From: Hybos culiciformis
Taxonomy: Eukaryota; Arthropoda; Insecta; Diptera; Hybotidae
Length of the DNA: 64,000 nt
Assembly (NCBI GenBank): GCA_964007475.1
Contig: OZ023274.1
Location: 33,490,861-33,554,860, forward strand
Direction: 5' to 3'
In this document: positions 13,194 through 25,100 of the stretch, one piece after another
How positions within the stretch are numbered: the stretch's first letter is position 1
How the letters are laid out: each line of letters opens with the position of its first letter
Made by a program: the position numbers and the translations under genes
The notes under the pieces: model-generated
Databases searched by the model: none
Seen by the model: the letters and a program-made list of their open reading frames with translations, nothing else
What the model was told of the DNA's origin: nothing

Positions 13194-13908
13194 TAGGGTT
13201 TCTGAAAACTCGGGTTTTCAGGACTCGGCGAGTCCGAGTCCCAAATTTTGAAAACTCGTCGAGTCCGAGTCGAGTCCAGATCAACAAAAAAATTACTGAA
13301 AATTTGAGTTATTTATTATATTACAACGCCTAGAACCACAACGCCAAGAACCAAAAATCTCAGGTAAAACACTTGTTATATAATAAATAAATCTAATTTT
13401 AACAAATTTTAGTAATTTATTTCATTTATTATTAAAAATTAACTTTAAAAAGAAATAATACCTAGTAGATTTATTATTTGGATAGTTATATTTTACTTTA
13501 TTAATTACTTTTTCGGTCTTAATGTAGAAATGTTTCAGAAATATTAAAGATATATACATTTGTCCCGATCCGATTTTAATACAAAAACCACCATTTATTG
13601 CAAAATTTATTTCGTTTGAAGTTGAAGTTGATTTTAAAGAGGAAAGTGGGTTGTATACACATTAATATTACTTGTTAGTTTTCCAGTATTTCTAAAAAGC
13701 AAAAATTCTTGTTTCTTAAGAGCAAAAATTCTTCGGATTCAGCTGCGTTTTTCAAAATTAAATTAAGTTTTGATCGTTATTTGAGACAAATTTTCAAAAA
13801 AAAACTTAGACTCGGGACTCGGGAGTATAAGGGTCGAGAACCGAGTCCCAGAAACTTCCCAATACTCGTCGAGTCCGAGTCCGAGTCGAATCGAGTCCAG
13901 AAACCCTA
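13194..13908. mobile_element. TIR element with repeated CGAGTC motif, about 715 bp
   Basis: The termini are TAGGGTTTCTG (13194-13204) and CAGAAACCCTA (13898-13908), exact reverse complements. Inside each end is a G+C-rich block built from repeats of CGAGTC/GACTCG (about 13216-13280 and 13808-13898). The middle is A+T-rich. TA at the outer ends may be a TA target duplication. A 73-codon frame at 13709-13930 overlaps the right end and owes its composition to the CGAGTC repeats; I do not regard it as a gene. Confidence 0.7.
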
Positions 13909-15074
13909 TGATATCTTAAGCTTAGGATAATTTTTTATTCTTTGAACTTAAATTCAAACTTTTTTAAGACCTATAACTAACAATACTGCTCTAGTAAATT
14001 CAATGAACTGAAAAATTATAAATAAAAATAAAACATTTATGTTTTTAAAAATTTTTTTTATACAAATTGTAATTGATGCTTGAAGAATTTTATAATTTTA
14101 AGAAAATTTTTCTTCTTATCAACTGGAAAATTTTACTGAATGAAAAAATCATAATTTTTTTTCATAAGAAAAGTTTTTTTTTTAGTAAGAAGAAAAAAAA
14201 AATTAAAAAAGGTTCTGAATTATGTATTTATATAAGTGAATTGGCTTTTTCTCTCGAATCTGATCAATAATTTAGAAAAAAAAAAGAATTCTTAGTTATT
14301 AGATACAGAAATAAAAAAAAAATAATTTCTTCAAAATAATATTCATTCAACTAGAATTCAAGAATAAATTACATGTTCAAAACATTATTCAGTGAAAAAA
14401 AAAAAAAATAAATAAATGAAAATTAATGATAAATAAATAAATTCTGTGCTCCGCAATTTTGACCTTAGGTAATAATTTTTTTTTTCCTTTGCCTTTTATT
14501 CCCTAAATTTCAATGAAGTAGAAAATTTTTTTCTTCGAGATTATTAAAATCGTGACCTTTGAATCTCACGTAATTTATTTATATAATGTATACATCAATG
14601 AATTAAATCAAAAGGAATTTAACGAGGAAAAAATTAATATCAAACAAAACTTAAAATTTGATCAATGTTACTAGAAGAAGTGTTGTAAGTACACGGAAAG
14701 AAAAAAACGTTGTTCCTGAACGAAGAATTAAGCAAACAAAGTTTGTTTGTGGTCTTCTTTTATGACAAACAAAAGTCTCCATTGCATTAAAAGTAGCTTC
14801 CTTTTAAAGCCAATACCTAGTACTTTTGCAGCAAAAGCAAACCAATTGTTGCAGTTTCCATCAAAAGAAATTTGTTTAAGACAAATAAATAAATAAGATT
14901 GCATTAAAAGTGGATTACTTTTAAAGCCAATACTTTATTTTTCCTGCACTTTTGCTGCAAAAGAAATTTTTTTTTTATTTAATTTTTTTGTATTTAATTT
15001 GTTTTTATTTAATTTTTTTTTAATTATTTTTTTTTATTTATTAGAACTTTTTTATTAAATTATATTCTTATGTG

Positions 15075-15149
15075 CTTGCCCCTTCTTTGGGATTCGAACC
15101 TGCGTCCTTAGCATTGCAATTCGCCAACACTACCACTCAGCTACGGTAT
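15075..15149 (-). repeat. tRNA-Ala-like module inside TIR element
   Basis: On the minus strand it shows an A-box-like GTAGCTGAGTGGTAG, then TTGCAATGCTAAGGACGCAG, then a B box GGTTCGAATCC. Spacing matches a tRNA, and the TGC triplet sits where an Ala anticodon would. The stems do not pair well enough for a working tRNA, so this is a tRNA-derived, SINE-head-like sequence rather than a tRNA gene. Upstream in its sense is the shared stretch AATTTATATTTTCTATTTTA. Confidence 0.7.
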
Positions 15150-15185
15150 TCAAATTTAAAAAGTATATAAAATAGAAAATATAAA

Positions 15186-15233
15186 TTGGCGATTTGCAAT
15201 GCTAAGGACGCAGGTTCAAATCCTGTACACAGC
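15186..15233 (+). repeat. Partial second tRNA-like module, inverted relative to its neighbour
   Basis: TTGGCGATTTGCAATGCTAA followed by GGACGCAGGTTCAAATCC matches the 3' two-thirds of the tRNA-like module at 15075-15149, in the opposite orientation. The A box is missing and the B box has one change. The pair forms an imperfect fold-back inside the element. Confidence 0.65.
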
Positions 15234-16665
15234 TAAAAAATTTTGGTTTTTGTTTTTTCCGAACGTTTTGTCTTTGAGATAAACATTTTAATTTTATTGA
15301 ATTTCACTCCAAAAATTATTTATTTTACTGTAAAAGAAAACTTTTGATAAAGTAAAAATAAATAAATTACAATAAAAGTTTTTAACTTGTGACAAATGCA
15401 GTACACCATCTTTTATTAGCCCCAAAATTATATTGTTTGTTCCAAAAGGAAGTATTTCAATTTTACATAGCTCTAACGCCTTTTGTTTAAGATAAACGTT
15501 TAAATTTCTGTCAATTTCAATTCAAAATAGTTTTATTTGCTTTAAAAACTTTAAAGTAACATATATACATATTTCTTTTGGGTCCAATTAACTTAAGTTG
15601 TAATTAAAACAAATGTTGTTTGCAATGAGTTTTTTAAAATTTACTCTAAACTTTCCAAACGTTTGCGTTAAACATATTTGAAAACGGCTTTGATCTAAAT
15701 AAAAAATGTTTGATGTCAAGTCCGACTTGTTTCGTGCAAATATATTTTTTTTGTTTTAAAAATTCAAATTTTTGCAATGAATGTTTTTTTTTAGAGTAAA
15801 CACATTTGTTTTGCTGCAAACGGGCGATAAACGTTTTTTTTCTTTCCGTGTAATACTACAGTATTACCTACATTTGATTGATCAACAGACAAACCAGACA
15901 CTATATACTTACTTATTACATATTCGAAATAAACTGCAACATTTTATTAAAAATTCCTTTAATAATAAGTGTTTATTTTATTTTTTTAAAATTAAAACAC
16001 GAATTAAATTAATTTAATAAAATAAAATATTTTCAAAAATGCAACAGAGTGCCAATTTTGATGGTTTTACCAATTAATTTATTGATTTTTCATTATTTAT
16101 TTATGGTTGACCGGAAAATATATATTTCATGCCACAAATAAGAAATCAACAAAATATTTTAATTTTAAAGCGGATATTGGAATGAGGAAAGAAAAAAAAA
16201 ACAAAAATGTTTTTTATTCGAAAACATTTTTGTCTGTATGAATATGAGGAAAACAATTTTTATTTTTTTTCTATATATATAGGTAAATATATAAAAATAC
16301 TTTTTGTCACGCTGGTATATACATTTTTGTTATATATGAATTTGATTAATTTCTGACAGGTGATGCTAATGTGAGAAGAAGTTAAAAATTCATATAAGAT
16401 AGAAAAATGTTATGAAACATTTTTTATTGAAATTAATTTTTTATCTTTGCATTATTTCATTGAGAAATTTGTTTTTTTTATTCTCGAATTTAATTTTATT
16501 TTAATTTCTATGTTGTCTGATAATTTTCTTTTTTAATTTTTGAAAATAATTCAGGTCAAAGTCTTTGAAACACGAGTATTGAATAATATAATTTTATATT
16601 AAAAACTAATTAAATTTTGTTAAAAATAAGAATTTGGAATTCTGGATATGAGATTTTTTTTTTCC

Positions 16666-17012
16666 GATACAGAGACATCAATTGGAATTTATATAAAAAA
16701 TTTGCCGGGATTAAAAATAACTAAAAAGTACAAAATAAAAATATATAAGTAAAAAAAAACTTGTAAGAGAACAAGCTTTTTGTTGACGAGCCTTCAAAAG
16801 TAGAAAATAAAAATTTATTTTTGCAGACTTGCTATTAAATGCTCAAAGCATTCGAGATCTTTTCAACGTACTCAATCAGTGCCTAATAAGTAAATTTAGC
16901 TTTATAAAATATTTTCAACATTTAATCTTTGCAAGAATTAATTATTATTTTTTACTTTTGAGGGATCCTCAAGCATCTTCTGTTAGAATTTTTTTTTACT
17001 TATATACATTTT
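16666..17012. repeat. Interspersed stem-loop repeat, copy 1
   Basis: This copy aligns in the same orientation with 57394-57770. Shared blocks include AGAGACATC, ATTGGAATTTAT, TTTGCCGGGATTAAAAATAA, AAAAAGTACAAA, GCATTCGAGA and TTTTTTACTTTTG. Within it, segments at about 16792-16852 and 16905-16964 are inverted repeats (CAAAAGTAGAAAATAAAAAT against its complement). No convincing coding frame; a chance 75-codon frame at 16829-17056 overlaps it. Confidence 0.7.
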
Positions 17013-18718
17013 TAATTACTAGTAGTATCACTAAAAGTTTCCCAACTAATTTTTAAATTAAAAGTTTCTAACGAAAAATTCTCTCTTACTTCGACTAGAA
17101 TACAAACTGTATTGTATAACATCATTAAATAAAATTATTTAGAACTTCTTTTTAGGTCAACAACAGAACTCCAAAGTTTTTATGGTAAATTTTTTTGAAA
17201 AATTATTATTTTCCAGAACTTTGAGGATTAAATATCTCAGTGAAAATTTTAAATTATTAAAACACTAATCATAAGATGACAACACAATAATACAAATTAT
17301 ATACTATACACATTTTTATACACTGTAATAGCATTTATCTGAATAAAAAACAATATTTTCAATAATAATTGACAAACACAATTTACATTCAAAAAAATAC
17401 AAAAATCAAATATTTAACCTCATAGTTTTATTTGCTTTGTAATTTTTCAATTAAAATTTCTACAAAAAAAAAAAAAATTAATAAATATTTAAAGGACAAA
17501 AATTGTAAATAAAACAATTAAAATTTTTATTAAACATTTCGCATCCAATTAATTTTTTTTTTTTTGAACAAAATTTTCAAAATAAATATTAAAATTTTTT
17601 TTCTTTTTTTTCCATATTTCATATTTTAATATTTAAATAATTTATTTCGAAAAATTATTACAGAGAAAAAATCTCTTATTAATTTGAAAAGCTTATGAAA
17701 ATAATATTTCATTGCCATATGCAAATTAATAAAAAAAAAAAAAAATATAAAATTAAATAAAATTTCTTTTGAATAATAAGAATAAAAATTTTTCTTTTTC
17801 AATAAAAATTTTTATTTTTTCTTCTTCTTTTTTTCTCGCTGTCACTGATAATATAATGTTGAATTAATTTTTGGGTATAAGATAAAAAAATTATTCATAA
17901 GAAAAACTCTTCAACTAGAAAAAATAATTAAATTATGCCATTAATTGTGACAAAGCTGAAATAATATATACTTAATTTTCTTATTATTATTATTATAATG
18001 TGTGTTTCATTAGAGCTGGAGTCGGAAATTTGTCAGCGCAATAATATAGGTATATAAGAAAAATAAAAGTATAATATGATTTAAAGCTGATAGGAGGAAG
18101 TGAAGAAATTTTCACAAAAAAAAAAACATTTTGTTGTTTCTAATTGTTGAACATTATTCAACAAAATTATTTTTTTTTAATTTAATTAAATTAACATAAG
18201 ATAAAAAAAATATTATTAGAATTAAACTTAAGAATTTTTTTCTTATACAAATTTTTAGTCATTTAATCCTTTTCCCATTAATCTTCTCAAACCATAAGAT
18301 CTTTCTATAAATAGAACAAAGTTGGATTGAGAAAAAAAGGAGCAATTCTACAAATTTTTTATGTCTATTAAGAAAAATTAAGTCTTTAATGGAAAATCTA
18401 TTTGAGAGTTAAGATAAGATGATTATTTTTCGACATTTATAGAGGGAAAAGTGAAAACTCTAAGGACACTCTTCATTTTAAAATATATACTTAACAAGAA
18501 AAATCAATTTAGTATTTGAATTTAATAGGCAAAAACATTTGTACATTATTCTCTATACATCGGATAAATGTTAAAATATATTATATATGTTTTTTTTTCA
18601 ATTGACAAGAAAATAAAATTAGAAAATTCTACACAGGAAAATAAAAAAAAAAAAAGAGGTTTTATTCTTTTTTTTGCGGAAAAAAAGGAAGAAAAGAAAT
18701 TTTTATTGTAATAAGCGA

Positions 18719-19143
18719 GTCACACTACAACTAAAAAGCCACTACTTATGGTGGCTTTTTCAAATGCGTTCACACTTGCATTTTTTTGTTTTTTTTGTTT
18801 TTTTTTCTCTTTTTGTAATATCTTTTTCCTTTTTTTTCCGAAATATTTTTTACTTTTTTCTTTTTTTTTTCTCTTTTTGTAATATCTTTTTCCTTTTTTT
18901 TCCGAAATTTTTTTTGTTTTTTTATTCGTTTTTTTTTTAAAAATAGCCGCCAACTTCCTGAAAGTATGCAATTCTTAGTTTATTTTTTTCTCACAGAGCT
19001 CATTTGTTATTTGATCCCTGATTTTCTAGTGGCTTTTTGAAAAGCCACTAGCTTTTTTTCTTTTATTTTGTATGGAAAAAGCCACTAAATAGCCACAACG
19101 ATGATAGCTTTTTCAAAAAGCCATTAAAAAGCCGAAGTGTGAC
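18719..19143. mobile_element. 425-bp TIR element with GTCACACT ends
   Basis: The left end GTCACACTACAACTAAAAAG and the right end ...CCGAAGTGTGAC are inverted repeats extending about 50 bp with mismatches and sharing AAAAAGCCA and GGCTTTTTcAAA blocks. The interior contains a 64-bp tandem duplication (starts 18807 and 18871) of T-rich sequence with TTTTTGTAATATCTTTTTCC, and a perfect 12-bp-arm palindrome at 19026-19051 (CTAGTGGCTTTT/AAAAGCCACTAG). Phe-rich and Lys-rich frames overlapping it on the two strands (18674-18940 and 18720-18971) are products of the homopolymer runs. Confidence 0.68.
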
Positions 19144-22100
19144 AGCCATATAAGATGAATTGTAAAATTATTTGGAATTTTTTTTTTATTTTTTAGAAAA
19201 ACATTATATTTTAATAAAATTGATTATTTCTTGAATATGATTGAATGATCATTCGTTACCAATCAATTTAATTGGTATTATTTTGAGAATAAATTTATTA
19301 AAAAAGAACATTAGAAAAAAAAATATTCTAAGTTCTTTACAATAAGTATACTTCGCGAACAGTTTTCAAGATTTGTTTTCGCAGATTAACTGAATGATTT
19401 TTAACAAGAAGTAAATTTGATAATGTATAATTTAGTTTAAAGAAAATTCTTCAGTTGCTTAGAAAAATCTTTCAGCACAAAATTTTCTTTTAATTTTTAT
19501 TTCTACTTTTGATAGTCCTTAGTGTTAATTTTTATAGCAATTTTTTGTTAATTTAATCATATACCTGCGTTAAAAGAATATGTACACTTAATAAACCAAA
19601 AAAAATATTATGTTTTCATTTAATATTATTCTACTGAAATTTCTCTTTTTCACATTTTAACTAACAATTGTAGAGGAAAACCTTACCTTTAATTTGTTTT
19701 CCTTGCGCAATATTTCCTTATTTTCAAATATCAAAAATTTTGTTAATAAAATGCGCGCCTTATTGTGAAACATTTTAAAGGCTTGCGATCAAAACTTCTA
19801 ATCTGTACATACTTGTACAGATATTTATGAAAAGTTTTTAATAAAAATATACATACTTAAATGTAAAAATAAAATAAAAATTTGTATCTTAACAATAATT
19901 AACTCGAGATTGTTTGTTTTTGAAATTTGATGATGTTGAAAAAAAGTCAAGCATATAAAAAAATAACTGAAAAAATAAAAAAATAAATAAATCTGTTTGT
20001 GATATAATCATATACCGTAGAAATATAATGGAAAATAATTTCCTTTTTTGACTTTTAAACAAACTTTATGTTTTTTGACTTCGAATTTCTGTAACAATAA
20101 AATTTTCAAAAGTAGATTTAAATGTTATGTAACCAAATCAAACAACAGAATAAATAAGTTTATATTTATTTTTCTAAAATAAAAATAGTACTGTTTTTTC
20201 CCAAAAACTTTCAAGGTATAAATTTCTTACACCGGAAGGAAATTTTATTTTTCTCAAGATAAATGTAAATCGTATAAAAGTGTTATTTTCCTTCGTAGAC
20301 AGAAATTAAAAATTGTTACAATAAATCTTTGAAAATATAATCATAACAACTTTTTGAAATAAGTATTTTATGTTAAAAGCAGATTTTTCATGATAAAATG
20401 AATTTAAATGTACTTATATAATATTTATAGAGATAAAATACATTGTATACTAATACTTATACTTAACTTTCATAAAAAATATAATTCTGAAAATATATTA
20501 TTCTGAAATTTAACAAAATGACAACACTTGAGAAAAGCTAACAATTTATAATAGAATATAAAATATTTATATAATAAAATTTCAAGTTCAAGATTTGCGG
20601 CAAAGTAGTTTCTATTTTATTATATTTTACGTAACTACATCAAAAAATATACTTCAAATTTATTTAATTTTAATTTTTATATCTGGATAAAATTATGGTG
20701 TCGCCGACTAAATCAATTCTCATGAATTTGTGTAAAAAATTGACAATTCGTCGACTTAATTTTCCTGCGACACAAATTTGCTAAACGAAATATTTTCAAA
20801 AAAATAAAGTTATTAAACTTGACATAATATTTATTTTTGTAAGTTTGCTGCTTTATTTCCAAGTAGAATATTCCTAACTTTTAATTATGCATTTTCTGTC
20901 CTTTATTTCAAGGATTTTTTTTCTTCTATTAGACATTGAAACGAATTTATTATTGTGTTTTCTCTAATGACGTATAAAATGACTATTGAAAAATATGGTA
21001 TTATTTTTTTCATTCGTTATATCCTTCCATATTGTTGTAACTCGACACACTGCTTGCTGTTAATTTTTTTTAACACTAAATGTCATTTTTTATTACAAAA
21101 CATCATATTTTTTTGATAAATGATCTAATTTTACATTGTGAGATTATATTAGTTCATTTTGTGTTGACGAGGATAGCGTAACAAAGTTTACACTCTATGT
21201 AATTTTGCAAAAATCGCCAAGCCATTTAAAAAATTGTTCAATTGTGATTTTTTAATATTAAGAGCCAGATTTTAGCTCAAGAAGTTTTAGATTTTATAGT
21301 TCAGAAAAATGCTTAATCAAATATTTATACTTTTGGCATTACAATTAGTTTTCCTTATTTTTAGATTAAATTATACGATGGAACGGCCATAATAATTTAA
21401 CTCATTTATGTTAGAGAGGCGAAAATTGATCTGTATCTTTTAGCTTAAATAATAAAATTAAAAAAAAAAAAATTAAACCTATGTCAAGTTACTTTCACAG
21501 ACAAAAATTTGATCCAGGTGCCTGATATACAATACTAAAAACCTTCATTATATATTTATTAAAAATACATACCTTCTGGAATTTGAAACAATATACTATT
21601 ATGACTTTTTAATTTCCTATTTTTATTACGAAAGTATTTTTAGACGATAATGGTTATTTTTTTTCTTTAAAATTATAATTTATATGAACAATAAGATGAC
21701 ATTGAAATCATATTTCAACCACAATGAAATTGTTTCAGAAAATAAGAAAATGTCTAAAATTTATTATTACTATTATGTTGATATTAATACAGCATAAAAA
21801 GTATGTAACAAAACAATGATGCATAATTGTTAAAAATGGAACGATCTAGCTGAGTGAAGAAAAGATGAAGAAAATTACAGATTCTTCTAAACTATAGTTT
21901 CCCGTAATAATACAAATCTGGGTGGACTCCAACACGCAATCGACAGTTGGTGGAAGGGATTATATTTGAATGAATCAAATTTTATCGTTTTTATAGTCCA
22001 TTTCATACTAAGTGTAATTTTAAAAAATAAGCTTTAACCTTTAATCTAAATTTAAAGTTATAAATTTCAATTCTAAACATGCATGCAATAAGCCATTAAG

Positions 22101-25100
22101 TTTCACAGATTAATGAGTAATGAAAATGAAATAACTATGGGGTATTTCAGAAAAATAAATTTATTTTTATCTTTTCACGAACAAATAAATGTTTAAAAGA
22201 CCACTTCCTTTTAAAGAGGAAAAATGATGGACATTAAATCTGATACATTTTTCAGTATGTATTTTTTAAAAATTATGTGAAAAAAAAAATTCTTTATATT
22301 TATTTACGTTAATAAATAATAAAAATATGAATGAAATAAGAGATAAAATAATATTTTATCATTGTGTATATTATGGTGAAAGGGTTAATTGAAAAACTTG
22401 TAAAATTTACACAACAAACAGAAGATAGTTTTGCTTTGAAGTTAGTTAGTTATAGCAATATGTAATTGTTTTGGAATTTTCATAGGAAAAAATTTGTTTC
22501 GACAAAATTTTATAAGTTTGTAAATTTAAGCTTTTTATTTAATGAAATTGCACAGATAGAAATAAAAATAAAATGTTTCAAGTTTCAAAATAAACCGAAA
22601 ATTAAGAAATCGTTGGAAAACTTCATTAAAACACACAAATATATGTATAGAATTGTATAGTAAATGAAATTCTAATTAGTTTTTATAAAATAATCTTAAT
22701 TTCATCTTTCAGGTTAGTAAATAAATGTTAATTAAAAATTTTTAAGATTAAAAATATTTCTTTATTTTCCAGCACATTAATTTTAAATAAAAATAAAATT
22801 AATCAAATCGTGATCAAGTTAATTATGGTAATCAAAGACGCAGAATTAACATAGGTAGTAAACATTTATAATTTTAATTAACTTATATTTCATTAATAAA
22901 ATATTTAAAATACATTTTTTTTTTCTTTATTTTATTTTGGTAATATATTGCGGTTAATATTATTATAGAAATATAAGATACCTCTCTAATTAAGTTCATT
23001 ATTATTATTATTATTTAATTTAAAATTAAATTCTTTATTTGAGTCATTCAAGTTTGCGATTTATAAGGGAGCTCATACAGATTTAATCAATATTATATAT
23101 TTTGCACACATGTAATATTATGATGTTATGTAATTTATTATATAAATCAAAAAGTATATTGAAATTTTTCATGTGAAGTAGTTTTAAATTATTATATTGA
23201 TGTGGGGAATGTTATCATCGATTCCCGTGATTTTTATAAAATAACTAAATCAGCATGATAAGAACAAGGATAATGTATTATATAAAAAAAAAAATTCTTT
23301 ATATATGATTTATGATTATATATTTAACGAAAATTGTGAATATAATATAAATGTATCTAAAAAAAAAAAAAATTTCATTGTCATGGTAAAATCAATTTTA
23401 TTTTATTTTTTTTAATTTTTTTTTTCAACCCACAATAATTCAGTTCAATTTACGATAAAAAGATATTACGTACAATATTTTTCTGGATATGTGTTGGTAT
23501 CATATTTTAGTTTTTTTTTATCAACGCAGTTGTGTTATGATGTGTTGTACTTGTTGTACTCACATATAATTATGTATTTTAAAGGAATATGAAATTTTTT
23601 CGTGGATTAAAAGTGCATGTATCCCAAAATTAAATGTTAAAGTATATTATTTTCACAGAATTATACAATGAAAGATACCCTGCGGAATACCAAATGTCAG
23701 CCATTATTATTTTATATATTTCAAGCACAGAATTTATTTATTGAAGTGTATTAAAATAATATTCATCAAAAGATCACCACAATAAAATCAGCAATATGGA
23801 CACAAACAAAAATTAAACGTTGATCAACTTAATTAAAATTCAATGATTACAGAAAGGCAGTGATTTCACTTTTTTAACGGCAATTTTCAATAATTTCTCA
23901 TAAATTTAATTTAATTATAAATATTTCTGTAGTTAACTAATTTATTTTTATTTCCACGGCAATATTAACATACAACATGGTTATAATTTTTAAATTTCAT
24001 GAATAAATTTAATTCTATTTAAGCAATTTATATAATATCTTAAGTCAAGGATCAGAGAAATAATAATAAAAAAAAAATATTCAAAAGCACTTATTTAATA
24101 AATAAAAATATTATTCTTCTGTTTTGAACGATGTATTGACTTCACCTTTTAAAATAATATTCATTAAGTTTCGTTGGGAAGTTTATGTAAATCCCAATTT
24201 AATGTGCAAAAATATTTGCTGAAAAAAAAAATAAAAATTTTAGCAGCACAAAAAAATATTTTTTTTTTAACGAGGAAAAAAAAAATAATACAAAATGTGC
24301 ATCCTTCAGCAAAATAATTTTTATCCTGCCAGCAAACGAATATACTATATGTTCTAGGTATAATATGTGTACAGAAATTAAATGAAAATTCAGAAAGATA
24401 ATTTTTTGTACAGTGTAATATGGTTACACCCATTTACCAGTTGAAAAAAAAAGGAAACCTTCATTCAACCAAATCGGTCACGGTTATATGTCGTTCGCTT
24501 GTAACTTCAGCAGAGCAAAAAAAAAAAAATTGTTATTTGATTTAAAATTAAGTAAGAATTACAATAAAAAACAAAGAAAATTATATAATAATAATAATAA
24601 TATAGAATAAAGTCATGAAAGCTATATCTGAAACATAATGATGTGGTAAATTAAAAGGAAAAAAAAAAAGAAAGAAAATAAAACGATTTGGGAAAATAAA
24701 TAATTTCTTTTTTCTTTTTCTTTTTTCCAATTTATAATTAGTCAACTTCTATTACGGACTTGTGTTATGGTTATTTATGTTTGTTTTTTTTTTCGTTAAA
24801 GAATAATGTGCACTCCCAGCTTTTTGAGCACTTATGGTCTACATTTGAGACTGATTCTTTATTTTTTAGTAATATTCTTTAATTTTAAATAAATACAGCA
24901 TATATTTTTTAATTTAAATGTTTCAACTAACAAATCTGTATTTACATTATATATTATAAATAATTGCACTAAGGATATTAAATTTAAAAGTCCTAAAGCT
25001 ATAAATTATATTAAAGAGAGAAAATTGAAAAAAAAAAAATAAAAATAAATAAAATAAAAACCAATATTATTTTGACAAAAGTATGTTTTTTAGAACCAGA

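Larger units (their letters stand above)
14690..15852. mobile_element. 1.16-kb TIR element carrying tRNA-like modules
   Basis: The ends are TACACGGAAAGAAAAAAACG (14690-14709) and its near-exact reverse complement ending CTTTCCGTGTA at 15852, probably with TA as target site. The left part holds a diverged 117-bp tandem duplication (starts 14781 and 14898) that includes the palindrome CTTTTGCAGCAAAAG or its variant. The centre holds two tRNA-like segments in opposite orientation (15075-15149 minus, 15186-15233 plus). The right part holds diverged direct repeats (around 15264 and 15477). No transposase is encoded, so the element is non-autonomous. Confidence 0.72.

Noticed and set aside
13709..13930. 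73-codon frame with ESESNRVQ-like end
   Set aside because: It overlaps the right end of the CGAGTC element and its composition comes from that repeat.
18674..18971. Overlapping Phe-rich and Lys-rich frames on both strands
   Set aside because: Both are translations of the T-rich core and 64-bp duplication of the TIR element at 18719-19143.
20230..20300. ACACCGGAAGGAAA as another TACAC-type element end
   Set aside because: The possible partner (TTTCCTTCGTAG at about 20290) is imperfect and would give an element of only about 70 bp.
20695..20775. Small inverted repeat with GTGTCG/CGACAC ends
   Set aside because: Only about seven bases match convincingly at the ends; too short to call an element.
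22690..22730. Possible plus-strand recursive site, CATCTTTCAG|GTTAGT
   Set aside because: The donor is weak, the pyrimidine tract is short, and no plus-strand exon supports transcription in that direction.
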